Source of the DNA: 13-2-20CM-68-14 sp046733295
Lineage (GTDB): Bacteria > Actinomycetota > Thermoleophilia > Gaiellales > Gaiellaceae
Reading direction: 5' to 3'
DNA length: 64,000 bases
Assembly: GCA_046733295.1 (NCBI GenBank)
Contig: JBKPOY010000005.1
Coordinates: 1 to 64,000 of the forward strand
Shown: piece by piece, positions 40,733 to 49,783 of the stretch
Layout of the letters: the number at the start of each line of letters is the position of its first letter
Position numbering within the stretch: the stretch's first letter is position 1
Notes under the pieces: generated by a model
What the model saw: only the letters and a program-made list of their open reading frames with translations
Databases searched by the model: none
Told to the model about the DNA's origin: nothing
Position numbers and translations under genes: made by a program

Positions 40733-41911
40733 GTACGGAGTCACCGTCGCGACGATCCGGCGCTCCCGCAGGCGCCGCACGACCGCCTCGGGGCTGAGGC
40801 TGCCGACCTCGAAGCAGACCAGGCCCGCCGAGAGCGAGGACGATCGCGGGGTGTGGAGCCGGACGTTCGGCATCGCGGCCAAGCCGTCCTTGAACAGCCC
40901 GTTCAGGCTGTAGATGCGACTCGCGATTCGCGGCCTGCCAATCCGCCGGTGCAGCGAGAACGCCTCGGCCAGGGCCCAGCGGTGCTCGAACGAGTGGAAG
41001 CCGCCGGGGCTGTTCGAGGTCCCGGGAGTCTCGGTGCCGGTGAAGGAGGGGATGCTCGGGCTCGCCGCCGGCCAGGCGCTCGCCGAGCCCCAGACGAGGC
41101 CGGTTCCCCGCGGCCCGAAGAGCCACTTGTGGCAGCCCGTCGCGAAGAAGTCGCAGCGGAGATCGGCGACGTTCACGTTCTCAACGCCGAAGCCGTGGAC
41201 CCCGTCGACGCAGAAGAGAATCCGGTCGGCCTCTCCGCGGGCGGCGTTGAGAGGCGCGATTGCAGCGGCGATCCGGCGGATCGGGAGCTTGACACCGGTG
41301 CTCGAGTGCACCCACGTCAGCGCAAGGACGCGCGTCTTCGGCGTGATCGCGGCGACGACGCGCTCGACGATCGTGCTCTCGGATGTGGCTTCGGGCCGGT
41401 CGTAGAGCGGGACCTTGCGGACGGTCGCACCAGTCCGCGCGGCCTTCGCGGCGAGCGACACGTGGGTGACGAAGAAGTCGTGCGTGGAGGTCAGGAGCTC
41501 CTGCCCCGGTCGCACGTCGAGACCGGCGTAGAGCAGCGAAAGGCCCATCGTCGTGCTGTCGGTGAGGGCGATGTCTTCGGGCCGTCCACCGAGGTAACGC
41601 GCCGCGGCGCGCAGGACGGCCGCCTCGTTCGCCTGCCAGCGCCCGTGCAGGTAGTCGACCGGGTTCGCATCGAGAGCGCGGCGGTGCCGCTCGATCGCCT
41701 TGCGCACCGGCTCGGGGTGCGAGGCCAGTAGGAAGGACCCGAGGTGGATCAGGCCGGGCTCGAGCCGGAACAGCCGCCGAACGGCCGTCCAGTCCCGCAG
41801 CGCCTCCTCCTGCGCCTCGCTCACGTCCTCGAGGAGCGAGAAGCCCGCGACCGCGCCCAGCGCGACGCCGGTGCGCGCGAGGAATTGCTTGCGGTCGAGC
41901 GCCGGATCCAT
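40643..41911 (-). CDS. Class V aminotransferase-fold PLP enzyme with Tat-like N-terminus
   Basis: 422 residues from ATG 41911 (a TTG 9 nt upstream is less likely). The fold-type I motifs are ADIAL-type DIALTDSTTMGL, the PLP aspartate in FCVDGVHGFG (Asp236) and the Schiff-base Lys262 in GCHKWLFGPRGTG. Overall it resembles cysteine desulfurase/isopenicillin-N-epimerase-like proteins. The N-terminus MDPALDRKQFLARTGVALGAVAGFS resembles a twin-arginine signal with Arg-Lys in place of Arg-Arg. Reaction unknown. No second conserved Cys loop of desulfurases is seen. Confidence 0.78.
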   Translation of the reverse strand: MDPALDRKQFLARTGVALGAVAGFSLLEDVSEAQEEALRDWTAVRRLFRLEPGLIHLGSFLLASHPEPVRKAIERHRRALDANPVDYLHGRWQANEAAVLRAAARYLGGRPEDIALTDSTTMGLSLLYAGLDVRPGQELLTSTHDFFVTHVSLAAKAARTGATVRKVPLYDRPEATSESTIVERVVAAITPKTRVLALTWVHSSTGVKLPIRRIAAAIAPLNAARGEADRILFCVDGVHGFGVENVNVADLRCDFFATGCHKWLFGPRGTGLVWGSASAWPAASPSIPSFTGTETPGTSNSPGGFHSFEHRWALAEAFSLHRRIGRPRIASRIYSLNGLFKDGLAAMPNVRLHTPRSSSLSAGLVCFEVGSLSPEAVVRRLRERRIVATVTPYSTPYVRVAPSILNSPSEVRRTLNVIRSLR

Positions 41912-41935
41912 CGGCGCCAACCATGGTAGGCCCGG

Positions 41936-42628
41936 CTACCTGTGGATGACGACCTGCGCCCCGAGCGGAACGCGGCGCATCAAGTAACGCAAATCCCGGG
42001 TCGCTGCGTGGAGGCAGCCGGCACTCACCGCACCGCCGGCCGAGCCACCGTGGATCGCCAACCGGGCTCCGCCCCTCCACCCGCGCGGGAGGTGCGTCTG
42101 CTTGCCCGAGAGCGCAAGGATGCAGCAGCCGTACGCCGAGCCGAAGTCGTGGCCCCTGAGCTTGTCGGTGATCGAGAAGCGGCCGGTCGGCGTGCGGGAG
42201 CCCGACCGCCCGACACCCACGTGCAGGCGGCGGACGACGCGGCCGTGCGCCCAGACCCGGAGCGAGCGGCTCGAGAGGTCGGCCTCGAGCCTGATCGCGA
42301 CGCGGCCGAAGGCGAGCGCGCCGCCGTTCCCGTCAACCCAGCCCAGCCGGCCGTTGGGCATTGCCGCGGAGACGACGCCGAGCCACCTGCCGTGCGCGCG
42401 GACAACGGGGAGCGCGAGGCGCGAGCCGAACACCGTGCGCGAGCCGACCGAACCGATTCTGCGGCCGTTCGGACGCGCCCGCAGGGCGACGCCGTGCCCT
42501 CGGCGGACGTAGGCGACGAGCGACCCACCAGGATCCGCCGGCCTGGCGGCATGGGCCCTCGGCGCGGCCGCGACGGTCGGGGTCGCGAGCTGCACCAACA
42601 TCGTCCCGAGCGCGAAAATCTGCGCCAC
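41936..42628 (-). CDS. L,D-transpeptidase (YkuD domain), secreted
   Basis: 230 residues. A short signal-like N-terminus (IFALGTMLVQLATPTVAAA) is followed by an SH3-like region (about 40-100: VALRARPNGRRIGSV) and a YkuD catalytic domain with His193 (AIHGGSAGGAVSAGC) and Cys205 in SAGCLH. RTPTGRFSITDKL is the usual 'TPxG-F' strand. It forms 3-3 peptidoglycan cross-links or anchors proteins. Start GTG 42628; no promoter or ribosome-binding site recognised. Confidence 0.85.
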   Translation of the reverse strand: MAQIFALGTMLVQLATPTVAAAPRAHAARPADPGGSLVAYVRRGHGVALRARPNGRRIGSVGSRTVFGSRLALPVVRAHGRWLGVVSAAMPNGRLGWVDGNGGALAFGRVAIRLEADLSSRSLRVWAHGRVVRRLHVGVGRSGSRTPTGRFSITDKLRGHDFGSAYGCCILALSGKQTHLPRGWRGGARLAIHGGSAGGAVSAGCLHAATRDLRYLMRRVPLGAQVVIHR

Positions 42629-42660
42629 GCAGGGGAAATCGGCAGCAGCGCCCTCCGAGT

Positions 42661-43797
42661 TTAGTCAGTCGGTCGCAAACCTCGATCGACGGCGGCACCG
42701 ACCGGCTCGGCGAGGAGGCTCTCCACGAGCCGGGTCGCCAGCTCGACCGAGTCGTCGAGCCGCCGCCCGTCCACGAGCTCCAGGCGCTCCGTCGGCAGGT
42801 GGTACTCGTCGTACGGGAAATGGCAGAGGGTCGCTGCGGGGATGTCCTTCTCGGCGAACGCGAAGGAGTCGACGCCCGGGCCCGCCGGCCCGACGCTCAC
42901 CTCGTAGCGGTCGTGCAGCTCGAGCTCGCGCGCGAGCCCGTCCAGCCTGCGGGCCAGCTCCGCCGGGGAGGCCATCAGCTCGAAGCGCTCGCCGTGCGCG
43001 ATGCAGTCGAGGTTCACGCACGCCGTCAGACGTTTCACGTCGCCGGAGATCTCGGCCTCGAAGACGAACTGCCGGGAGCCGACGCAGCCGATCTCCTCCG
43101 CGGCGAACGCGACGAACATCAGCGACCGCTCGCGCGAGTCGCCCGCGAAGCGCTCGGCGACCCGGCGCATCCCCTCCACGCCTGTCGCGTTGTCCACGAC
43201 TCCGGGACCGCGCCAGACCGAATCGTGGTGCGCCGAGACGACGACCGCTTCCTCGCTTGCTCCGGCGACCTCCGCGATCACGTTTCGCTCCCGGCGGCCG
43301 GGGAGGAACCGACCGCCGACGCGGACGCGCGCCGTGGCGCCCTCCATCGAGCGGAGCCTCTCCGAGTCGCTGCCCGAGATGAAGACCGTGGGTGCGACCG
43401 CGATCTGACGCACGCCGGTGAGGAAGGGGATCGCCGCACCGCCGAAGGGGCTCATGTGGAGCCGCGCGAGCTCGCGGCCGTCCGCGTCCTCGACGGCGAA
43501 GATGTCGGCGTCCGGAAAGAACCCGCCGACGGAGTGCGCGCCAAGTCTCCGGACTCGTCCCTCGACGTTCCCTTCCGTCGGCGTCGCGTACATGCAGGGG
43601 CCGGCCTCCCACCGCTCGCCGTCGATCTCCAGCTCGGGCTCCTCCGGCTCGTAGGCGAGCAGGTCGAACTCCTGGAAACGGGGCTCTAGACCGACGTCGC
43701 GGAAAGCGTCGGCAACGAGCTCGGCGGCGCGCCCCGACTCGGGCGTCCCGGCGCGACGCACGCCCAGGTCGACCCCGAGGGCCTCGACGAGGTTCAT
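42661..43797 (-). CDS. M28-family zinc aminopeptidase
   Basis: 378 residues. The two-zinc centre is visible: VVVSAHHDSVWRGPGVVDNATGVEG (His-x-Asp and bridging Asp), AFAAEEIGCVGS (catalytic Glu and ligand Glu), ACVNLDCIAHG (Asp) and FPYDEYHLPTER (final His). The PA-like insertion lies around 60-150. No signal peptide, so it probably acts in the cytoplasm on short peptides. The neighbouring divergent peptide ABC transporter may import its substrates. Leaderless promoter. Confidence 0.88.
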   Translation of the reverse strand: MNLVEALGVDLGVRRAGTPESGRAAELVADAFRDVGLEPRFQEFDLLAYEPEEPELEIDGERWEAGPCMYATPTEGNVEGRVRRLGAHSVGGFFPDADIFAVEDADGRELARLHMSPFGGAAIPFLTGVRQIAVAPTVFISGSDSERLRSMEGATARVRVGGRFLPGRRERNVIAEVAGASEEAVVVSAHHDSVWRGPGVVDNATGVEGMRRVAERFAGDSRERSLMFVAFAAEEIGCVGSRQFVFEAEISGDVKRLTACVNLDCIAHGERFELMASPAELARRLDGLARELELHDRYEVSVGPAGPGVDSFAFAEKDIPAATLCHFPYDEYHLPTERLELVDGRRLDDSVELATRLVESLLAEPVGAAVDRGLRPTD

Positions 43798-43803
43798 GCA
43801 GCG

Positions 43804-43809
43804 AGTGTA
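43804..43809 (-). promoter_or_regulatory. -10 element (TACACT) of the M28 peptidase gene
   Basis: TACACT, 6 nt, then ATG 43797; the same 15-nt layout as the deaminase gene. Leaderless. Confidence 0.6.
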
Positions 43810-43912
43810 ATTCGCACGTCAGCTCCGCCCCGATCGGCCGACGGCGTCTAACATCGAAACGGAACGAGGCGTCTTCATAGACGTCCACACACTTTGCCAC
43901 CGGAGGTCGAGC

Positions 43913-45601
43913 ATGCGCGTCCGTCCGTTGTTCCTCTTGCTGAGCGTTCTGGGCATCACCGCCCTTCTCGCAACCGGATGTGGTGGTAGCTCCGAGAAGA
44001 AATCGAGTTCCTCGAGTGAGGGCGGCGCGGGCGGAACGCTCATGACCGTGGCGAAGGGAGCACCGTCAGGCTCGCCGGACCCGCAGATCAACTACACGCT
44101 GCAGGAGTGGCAGCTGCTGATCATCACGCACGACGGTCTGCTGGCCTTCAAGCGAACGGGCGGCTCCGAGGGGACGAAGATCGTTGCCGATCTCGCGACC
44201 GAGGTGCCGAAGCCGCAGAACGGCGGCAAGACCTACGTCTTCCACATCCGCAAGGGGATCAAGTACGCCGACGGCACGACGCTGAAGCCGAGCGACGTGA
44301 CCCGGACGATGGAGCGGATGTTCGCGGTCCACGGCCCGACCGCCGGCTCGTTCTACAACGTGATCGTCGGGGCCGACGCGTGCCTCAAGACGCCGGCGAC
44401 GTGCGATCTCTCGAAAGGCGTCGTCGCGAACGACTCGGACAGCACCGTGACGTTCCACCTGACCAAGGGCGACCCCGAGTTCTTCGACAAGCTGGCCGTC
44501 CCGTTCGCGTTCATCCTCCCGCCCTCGACCCCGATGAAGGAAGTCCAGATCCCGCCGCCTGGCACGGGGCCGTACAAGTTCGTGGAGTACAACACGAACA
44601 AGCAGATCAAGCTCGTTCGGAACACGCACTTCAAGGAATGGTCGAAGGACGCCCAACCCAAGGGCAACCCGGACGTGATCATCCAGAAGTTCGGCCTCGG
44701 CCCCGAGGCCCAGGTCACCCAGGTCGAGAACGGCCAGGCGGACTGGATGTTCGACAACGTGCCCGCCGACCGGCTGTCGGAGCTCAGCAACAAGTACGCC
44801 GACCAGGTGCACATCAACCCCCTGACGGCGGTCTGGTACTTCGCGTTCAACACCCGGGTGCCGCCGTTCAACAACCTCAAGGCGCGCCAGGCGGTCAACT
44901 ACGCGACCGATCGCAACGCGCTCGTCAAGATCTACGGCGGCCCGAAGCTGGCACAGCCGACGTGCCAGATCCTGCCGCCGAAGTTCCCGGGCTACGAGCC
45001 CTACTGCCCGTATACGAAGAACCCGTCCGCGAACAAGTGGAGCGCTCCGGACATGGCGAAGGCGCAGCAGTTGATCGCGGCCTCGGGCACGAAGGGAGCG
45101 ACCGTCAAGGTCACGACCGACACCGTCGACACCGACAAGTCGCTCGGCCTCTACTTCGTCAGCCTGCTGAACAAGCTCGGGTACAAGGCCTCGCTCCAGG
45201 CGCTGTCGCCTGACATCCAGTATCCGTATTGCCAGAACTCGAAGAACAAGGTCCAGTTCTGCTGGTCGAGCTGGTACCAGGACTACCCGGCCGCGTCCGA
45301 CTTCCTCAACGTCCTGCTGGGCTGTGGCTCGTTCGTGCCGAACTCGAACGCGAGCCCCAACATCGCCGCTTTCTGCGACAAGAAGATCCAGGCTCAGATG
45401 GACGCTGCTCTGCAGCAGGGCATCACCGATCCGGAAGGCGCGAACAAGAAGTGGGCGGCCGTCGACAAGGCGGTGACCGATCAGGCACCGTGGGTCTCGA
45501 TGATCACCCCGAAGTACCTCGACTTCATCGCGAAGCGCGTGAAGGGCTACCAGTTCAGCCCGCAGTGGTACTTCCTGCTCGATCAGGCGTCCGTGAAGTA
45601 A
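43913..45601 (+). CDS. Peptide/nickel-type ABC transporter substrate-binding lipoprotein
   Basis: 562 residues, family SBP_bac_5. Signal peptide with lipobox LLATGC (Cys23) and a Ser-rich linker, then GGTLMTVAKG, ADLATEVPKPQNGGKTYVFHIRKGIKYADG (the family signature), PPPGTGPYKF and the C-terminal DQAPWVSMITP. It delivers oligopeptides or similar solutes to the permease. ATG 43913 has GGAGG 6 nt upstream; TAACAT at 43849-43854 may be the -10. First gene of a five-gene operon. Confidence 0.93.
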   Translation: MRVRPLFLLLSVLGITALLATGCGGSSEKKSSSSSEGGAGGTLMTVAKGAPSGSPDPQINYTLQEWQLLIITHDGLLAFKRTGGSEGTKIVADLATEVPKPQNGGKTYVFHIRKGIKYADGTTLKPSDVTRTMERMFAVHGPTAGSFYNVIVGADACLKTPATCDLSKGVVANDSDSTVTFHLTKGDPEFFDKLAVPFAFILPPSTPMKEVQIPPPGTGPYKFVEYNTNKQIKLVRNTHFKEWSKDAQPKGNPDVIIQKFGLGPEAQVTQVENGQADWMFDNVPADRLSELSNKYADQVHINPLTAVWYFAFNTRVPPFNNLKARQAVNYATDRNALVKIYGGPKLAQPTCQILPPKFPGYEPYCPYTKNPSANKWSAPDMAKAQQLIAASGTKGATVKVTTDTVDTDKSLGLYFVSLLNKLGYKASLQALSPDIQYPYCQNSKNKVQFCWSSWYQDYPAASDFLNVLLGCGSFVPNSNASPNIAAFCDKKIQAQMDAALQQGITDPEGANKKWAAVDKAVTDQAPWVSMITPKYLDFIAKRVKGYQFSPQWYFLLDQASVK

Positions 45602-45623
45602 GGCCAGGCGGAGAGCCGGCCGC

Positions 45624-46679
45624 GTGACCGTTTTCGAGCCCGAAGCCGAAGGCGTCGTCCTCGACGCAGAAGAGGCTCGCGGCGAGATCGTCGGGAGGAG
45701 CCCCTGGGCGCTCGCGGCCCGCCGGCTCGCGCGGAACCGGATCGCGCTGGCCGCGCTCGCCCTCTTCCTCGTGATCGTGGCGGTCAGCTTCGCCGCCCCC
45801 GTGTATGCCGACTACATCGCCGACACGGACCCCTTCGAGTCGAACGTCTCGGGGACGATCACGATCGACGGTGAGACCAAGCCGGTCATGGAGCAGGGCG
45901 GCGGCCAGCTCGGGCTCGGCGAGACGCCGATCGGCCCCACCTGGCATTCGCAGTACCTGCTCGGCGCGGACAACCAGGGACGCGATGTCGCGGCGAGGGT
46001 TCTCTACGGCGGCCGCGCCTCGCTCACGATCGGCATCGGCTCCGCGTTGCTCGCTTGCGTCGTCGCGCTGGTCTTCGCGCTGATCGCCGGCTATTTCGGA
46101 GGAGGCGTCGACGCCGTGCTCTCGCGCCTGATGGATCTGATCTGGGCCTTTCCGGTCTACCTGCTCGCGATCTCGCTCGCGACCGTCCTGCTCACCGCGC
46201 CGAATGGGCTCGACATCGGGATCGGGCATCTGGACGCGAGCAGCCTCTGGATCCCGCTGCTGATCATCGGATTGATCTACGTCCCGTACGTCTACCGGCC
46301 GATTCGCGGCCAGGTGCTCTCGCTGCGCGAGAAGGAGTTCGTGGAGGCGGCGGTCGCCCAGGGAGCGGGCGGCTTCCGGCTGATCTTCAGCGAGATCCTT
46401 CCAAACGTCGTCTCGACCGTCATCGTCCTGCTGCCGCTGATGATCGCGACGACGATCCTCACCGAGTCCGCGCTCTCCTACCTCTCGATCGGCGTCCAGG
46501 CGCCGAAGGCGAGCTGGGGGACGATCATCGACGACGGCCAGGCGTTGCTGTACACGCGCCCGATGGTCGCGATCGCGCCCGGAATCATGATCGTGCTCAC
46601 CGTGCTCGCCCTGAACGTCTTCGGCGACGGCCTCAGGGACGCACTCGATCCGCGCTCGAGGGTCCGGGTGAAGAAGTAG
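45624..46679 (+). CDS. ABC transporter permease, DppC/OppC type
   Basis: 351 residues. A 40-residue cytoplasmic N-terminus precedes RRLARNRIALAALALFLVIV (helix 1) and a periplasmic segment of about 70 residues with LLGADNQGRDVAARVLYGGR, the DppC signature. The EAA loop is EAAVAQGAGGFRLIFSEILPNV. Five to six helices. GTG 45624; the C-type permease is encoded before the B-type here, the reverse of the common dppB-dppC order. Confidence 0.92.
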   Translation: MTVFEPEAEGVVLDAEEARGEIVGRSPWALAARRLARNRIALAALALFLVIVAVSFAAPVYADYIADTDPFESNVSGTITIDGETKPVMEQGGGQLGLGETPIGPTWHSQYLLGADNQGRDVAARVLYGGRASLTIGIGSALLACVVALVFALIAGYFGGGVDAVLSRLMDLIWAFPVYLLAISLATVLLTAPNGLDIGIGHLDASSLWIPLLIIGLIYVPYVYRPIRGQVLSLREKEFVEAAVAQGAGGFRLIFSEILPNVVSTVIVLLPLMIATTILTESALSYLSIGVQAPKASWGTIIDDGQALLYTRPMVAIAPGIMIVLTVLALNVFGDGLRDALDPRSRVRVKK

Positions 46680-47647
46680 TGCTCGCGTTCACCGTCCGGC
46701 GCCTGATCGGGCTCGTGTTCGTTCTCTTCGCGCTCTCGGTGCTCGTCTTCCTGATCTTCTTCGCGACCCCCGGCGTGGACCCGGCGCGCCAGATGGCCGG
46801 CCGCAACCCGGATCCGGCGACGATCGAGCAGATCCGGCACGAGTTCAAGCTCGACCAGTCGCTGCCCGTTCAGTACATCTCGATGATGGAGAAGATGTTC
46901 ATCAGCCGCGACCTGATCTCGTACGGGAGCCACACGAAGGTGATCCCGCAGATCACGAGTGCCGTGCCCGTGACCCTCTCGCTCGTGATCGGAGCGGCCT
47001 TCATCTGGATCGTGTTCAGCATCCTCTTCGGCGTCGCAGCAGCCGTCCTGCGCGGAACGATCTTCGATCCCCTGCTGATGATCCTGGCCCTGATCGGAAT
47101 CTCGATGCCGGTCTTCTGGCTGGGGGAGGTCGTCAACCTGCTGACGCAGAGCCGCTGGCACGACACGTTCCTGTTCAGCTGGGTGCCGCCGCTCGGATAC
47201 ACGCCTCTGACCGAGGACCCGGTCAAGTGGTTCCAGGGGATGTTCTTCCCGTGGCTGACACTCTCCGTGCTCTACGTCGGCTTCTACGCACGGGTCTTGC
47301 GGGCGAACCTGATCGAGACCGAGAACGAGGACTACGTGCGCACGGCGCGGGCGAAGGGGATCACGGAGCGCCGGGTGCTGCTGCGGCACAACCTCCGCAC
47401 GTCGATGATCACGTTCGTCAGCCTGTTCGGGCTCGATCTCGGCGTCCTGATCGGCGGCGGGGCGCTCCTCACCGAGGTCGTCTTCGCCCTGCCGGGGGTC
47501 GGTCTGCTGACGTACAACTCGCTCCAGGCGCTCGATCTGCCGGTGATCATGACCACGGTGGTCTATGCGGCCTTCTTCATCACCCTCGCGAGCGCGGTGG
47601 TCGACCTCGTCTACGCCTGGCTCGATCCCCGGGTCCGGCCCGCATAG
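46679..47647 (+). CDS. ABC transporter permease, DppB/OppB type
   Basis: 322 residues from GTG 46679, which shares one base with the previous stop (TAGTG). RRLIGLVFVLFALSVLVFLIFFATPGVDPARQMAG is the B-type N-terminus; the EAA loop is DYVRTARAKGITERRVLLRHNLR and the end is FITLASAVVDLVYAWLDPRVR. Forms the channel with the DppC-type protein. The same frame is open upstream over the previous gene but is not coding there. Confidence 0.92.
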   Translation: MLAFTVRRLIGLVFVLFALSVLVFLIFFATPGVDPARQMAGRNPDPATIEQIRHEFKLDQSLPVQYISMMEKMFISRDLISYGSHTKVIPQITSAVPVTLSLVIGAAFIWIVFSILFGVAAAVLRGTIFDPLLMILALIGISMPVFWLGEVVNLLTQSRWHDTFLFSWVPPLGYTPLTEDPVKWFQGMFFPWLTLSVLYVGFYARVLRANLIETENEDYVRTARAKGITERRVLLRHNLRTSMITFVSLFGLDLGVLIGGGALLTEVVFALPGVGLLTYNSLQALDLPVIMTTVVYAAFFITLASAVVDLVYAWLDPRVRPA

Positions 47648-47649
47648 CG

Positions 47650-48678
47650 ATGGCGGAGCCGCTCCTCGAGGTGAAGGACCTCAAGGTCTCGTTCAGGACC
47701 GAGGACGGGATCGTTCGTGCCGTGGACGGGATCTCGTTCACGGTCGCCGAGGGCGAAGTCGTCGGCATCGTCGGCGAGTCGGGGTCGGGGAAGAGCGTCT
47801 CGATGATGTCGGTGATGCGCCTGATCACCGACCCCAACGTCATGTACGAAGGCGAGATCGTCTACAAGGGGCGCGACGTCATGGGGCTGTCGCGCGATGC
47901 GATGCGCGAGGTGCGCGGCGAGGAGATCGCGATGATCTTCCAGGACCCGATGACGTCGCTGAACCCGGTCTACACGGTGGGCTGGCAGATCGAGGAACAG
48001 CTCAAGGAGCACAACAAGCTCGCAAAGGGGCTCGCGCGCAGGCGTGCGATCGAGCTCCTGGCCCAGGTCGGCATCCCTCGCCCCGAGCAACGGATCGACG
48101 ACTACCCGCACCAATTCTCGGGGGGCATGCGCCAGCGCGTGATGATCGCGCTCGCTCTGTCCTGCAACCCCGACCTGCTGATCGCCGACGAGCCGACGAC
48201 CGCGCTGGACGTGACGATCCAGGCGCAGATCCTGGAGTTGGTCAAGAAGCTGAAGCAGGACTTCCGCTCGGCGGTGATCCTGATCACTCACGACCTCGGC
48301 GTCGTTGCCGACATCGCCGACCGGATCCTCGTCATGTACGCGGGCCGGATCGTCGAGGAGGGAGACAAGGAGCAGGTCTTCTACGACCCCCAGCACCCCT
48401 ACACCTGGGGCCTCCTCGGCTCCATTGCGCGGCTCGACCGGCCGAAGCCGCGCCGCCTGACCGCGATCGCGGGCCAGCCGCCCTCGCTCATCAACCGCCC
48501 CCGCGGCTGCAATTTCAGGCCGCGCTGCCCCCAGGCCTTCGACCGCTGCCGCGAAGAGGATCCGGCGCTGACCGAGAAGGTGGGCGGTCGGCATCTCGAC
48601 GCGTGCCATCTCTCGGTCGAGGAAAAGCGCTCGAGGCGGGACGCGACGATCAACCCCGGCCTCGCGGAGACGGCGTGA
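47650..48678 (+). CDS. ABC transporter ATP-binding protein, DppD/OppD type
   Basis: 342 residues from ATG 47650, two bases after the permease stop. Walker A GESGSGKS, Q-loop IFQDPMTSLNPV, signature FSGGMRQRVMIA, Walker B LLIADEPTTALD and the switch His in ITHDLG. The C-terminal oligopeptide-transporter domain carries Cys residues in GCNFRPRCPQAFDRCREEDP. Confidence 0.95.
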   Translation: MAEPLLEVKDLKVSFRTEDGIVRAVDGISFTVAEGEVVGIVGESGSGKSVSMMSVMRLITDPNVMYEGEIVYKGRDVMGLSRDAMREVRGEEIAMIFQDPMTSLNPVYTVGWQIEEQLKEHNKLAKGLARRRAIELLAQVGIPRPEQRIDDYPHQFSGGMRQRVMIALALSCNPDLLIADEPTTALDVTIQAQILELVKKLKQDFRSAVILITHDLGVVADIADRILVMYAGRIVEEGDKEQVFYDPQHPYTWGLLGSIARLDRPKPRRLTAIAGQPPSLINRPRGCNFRPRCPQAFDRCREEDPALTEKVGGRHLDACHLSVEEKRSRRDATINPGLAETA

Positions 48679-49769
48679 GCGCGATCCTCCAAACGGAACA
48701 CCTCGTGAAGCATTTCCCGATCAAGCGCGGGGTGCTCGTCCAGCGCGAGGTGGCGAAGGTCCATGCCGTCGACGACGTCACCCTCGAGATTCGAAACGGC
48801 GAGACGATCGGCCTCGTGGGCGAGTCGGGCTGCGGGAAGTCGACGCTCGGGCGCTGCCTCGTCCGGCTCTACGACCTCACGGACGGAAAGGTCGTCTTCG
48901 ACGGCCGCGACATCTCGAAGCTCTCGCGCCGCGAGATGCGGCCGCTCCGCAGCGAGCTCCAGATCGTCTTCCAAGACCCGTATGCCTCGCTGAACCCGCG
49001 CAAGCGGGTTGGGTCGATCGTCGGGGCACCCCTGAAGATCCACGACGTCGGCGACCGGAAGGATCGCAAGCGGCAGGTGCAGGAGCTGCTGGAGAAGGTC
49101 GGCCTTTCGCCCGAGCACTACAACCGCTACCCACACGAGTTTTCAGGGGGACAGCGCCAGCGCATCGGCGTCGCCCGCGCGCTCGCGCTCCGGCCCAGGC
49201 TCGTGATCGCGGACGAGCCCGTTTCGGCCCTCGACGTCTCGATCCAGGCACAGGTGATCAACCTTCTCGCCGACCTGCAGGAGGAGTTCGAACTCACCTA
49301 CGTCTTCATCGCCCACGACCTCGGCGTCGTCCGCCACGTCTCGGACCGGATCGCGGTCATGTACCTCGGCAAGATCGTCGAGATCTCGCCCGCGGACGAG
49401 CTCTACGAGCGGCCGATCATGCCGTACACGGAGGCCCTTCTCTCGGCCGTGCCGATCCCGGATCCGCGCGAGGCCGCGGCACGCGAGCGGATCGTGCTCG
49501 AGGGCGACGTCCCGAGCCCCATCAATCCGCCCTCGGGCTGCCGCTTCCACCCGCGCTGCCGCTATGCGACGGACATCTGCCACGAGGTCGAGCCGCCGCT
49601 CACGGACTACGGCAACGGTCACCTCGCAGCATGCCACCACCCCCTGAACGTGGACAAGGAAACGCTCGCGCGCGCGAGCGTCGACGAGCGGCGCTCGCCG
49701 GCAGAGGCCGACGAGGACGCCGTGCCGACGGATCCCGCGGAAACGACGCAGACCCGGGCCGAGAGCTAG
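48675..49769 (+). CDS. ABC transporter ATP-binding protein, DppF/OppF type
   Basis: 364 residues from GTG 48675, overlapping the DppD stop as GTGA. Walker A GESGCGKST, Q-loop VFQDPYASLNPRKRVG, signature FSGGQRQRIGVARAL, Walker B LVIADEPVSALD, and the C-terminal GCRFHPRCRYATDICHEVEPPL. The tail (about 330-364) is unusually acidic and Thr-rich (EADEDAVPTDPAETTQ). It completes the importer. The stop codon lies in a palindrome shared with the convergent gene. Confidence 0.95.
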   Translation: MSAILQTEHLVKHFPIKRGVLVQREVAKVHAVDDVTLEIRNGETIGLVGESGCGKSTLGRCLVRLYDLTDGKVVFDGRDISKLSRREMRPLRSELQIVFQDPYASLNPRKRVGSIVGAPLKIHDVGDRKDRKRQVQELLEKVGLSPEHYNRYPHEFSGGQRQRIGVARALALRPRLVIADEPVSALDVSIQAQVINLLADLQEEFELTYVFIAHDLGVVRHVSDRIAVMYLGKIVEISPADELYERPIMPYTEALLSAVPIPDPREAAARERIVLEGDVPSPINPPSGCRFHPRCRYATDICHEVEPPLTDYGNGHLAACHHPLNVDKETLARASVDERRSPAEADEDAVPTDPAETTQTRAES

Positions 49770-49783
49770 TAACAGACTGTTAC
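49769..49783. terminator. Palindrome spanning two convergent stop codons
   Basis: GTAACAG-A-CTGTTAC. The last base of the DppF-type TAG stop and the whole TAA stop of the S33 hydrolase gene fall within it. A short, AT-rich stem, probably a shared 3' signal. Confidence 0.4.
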
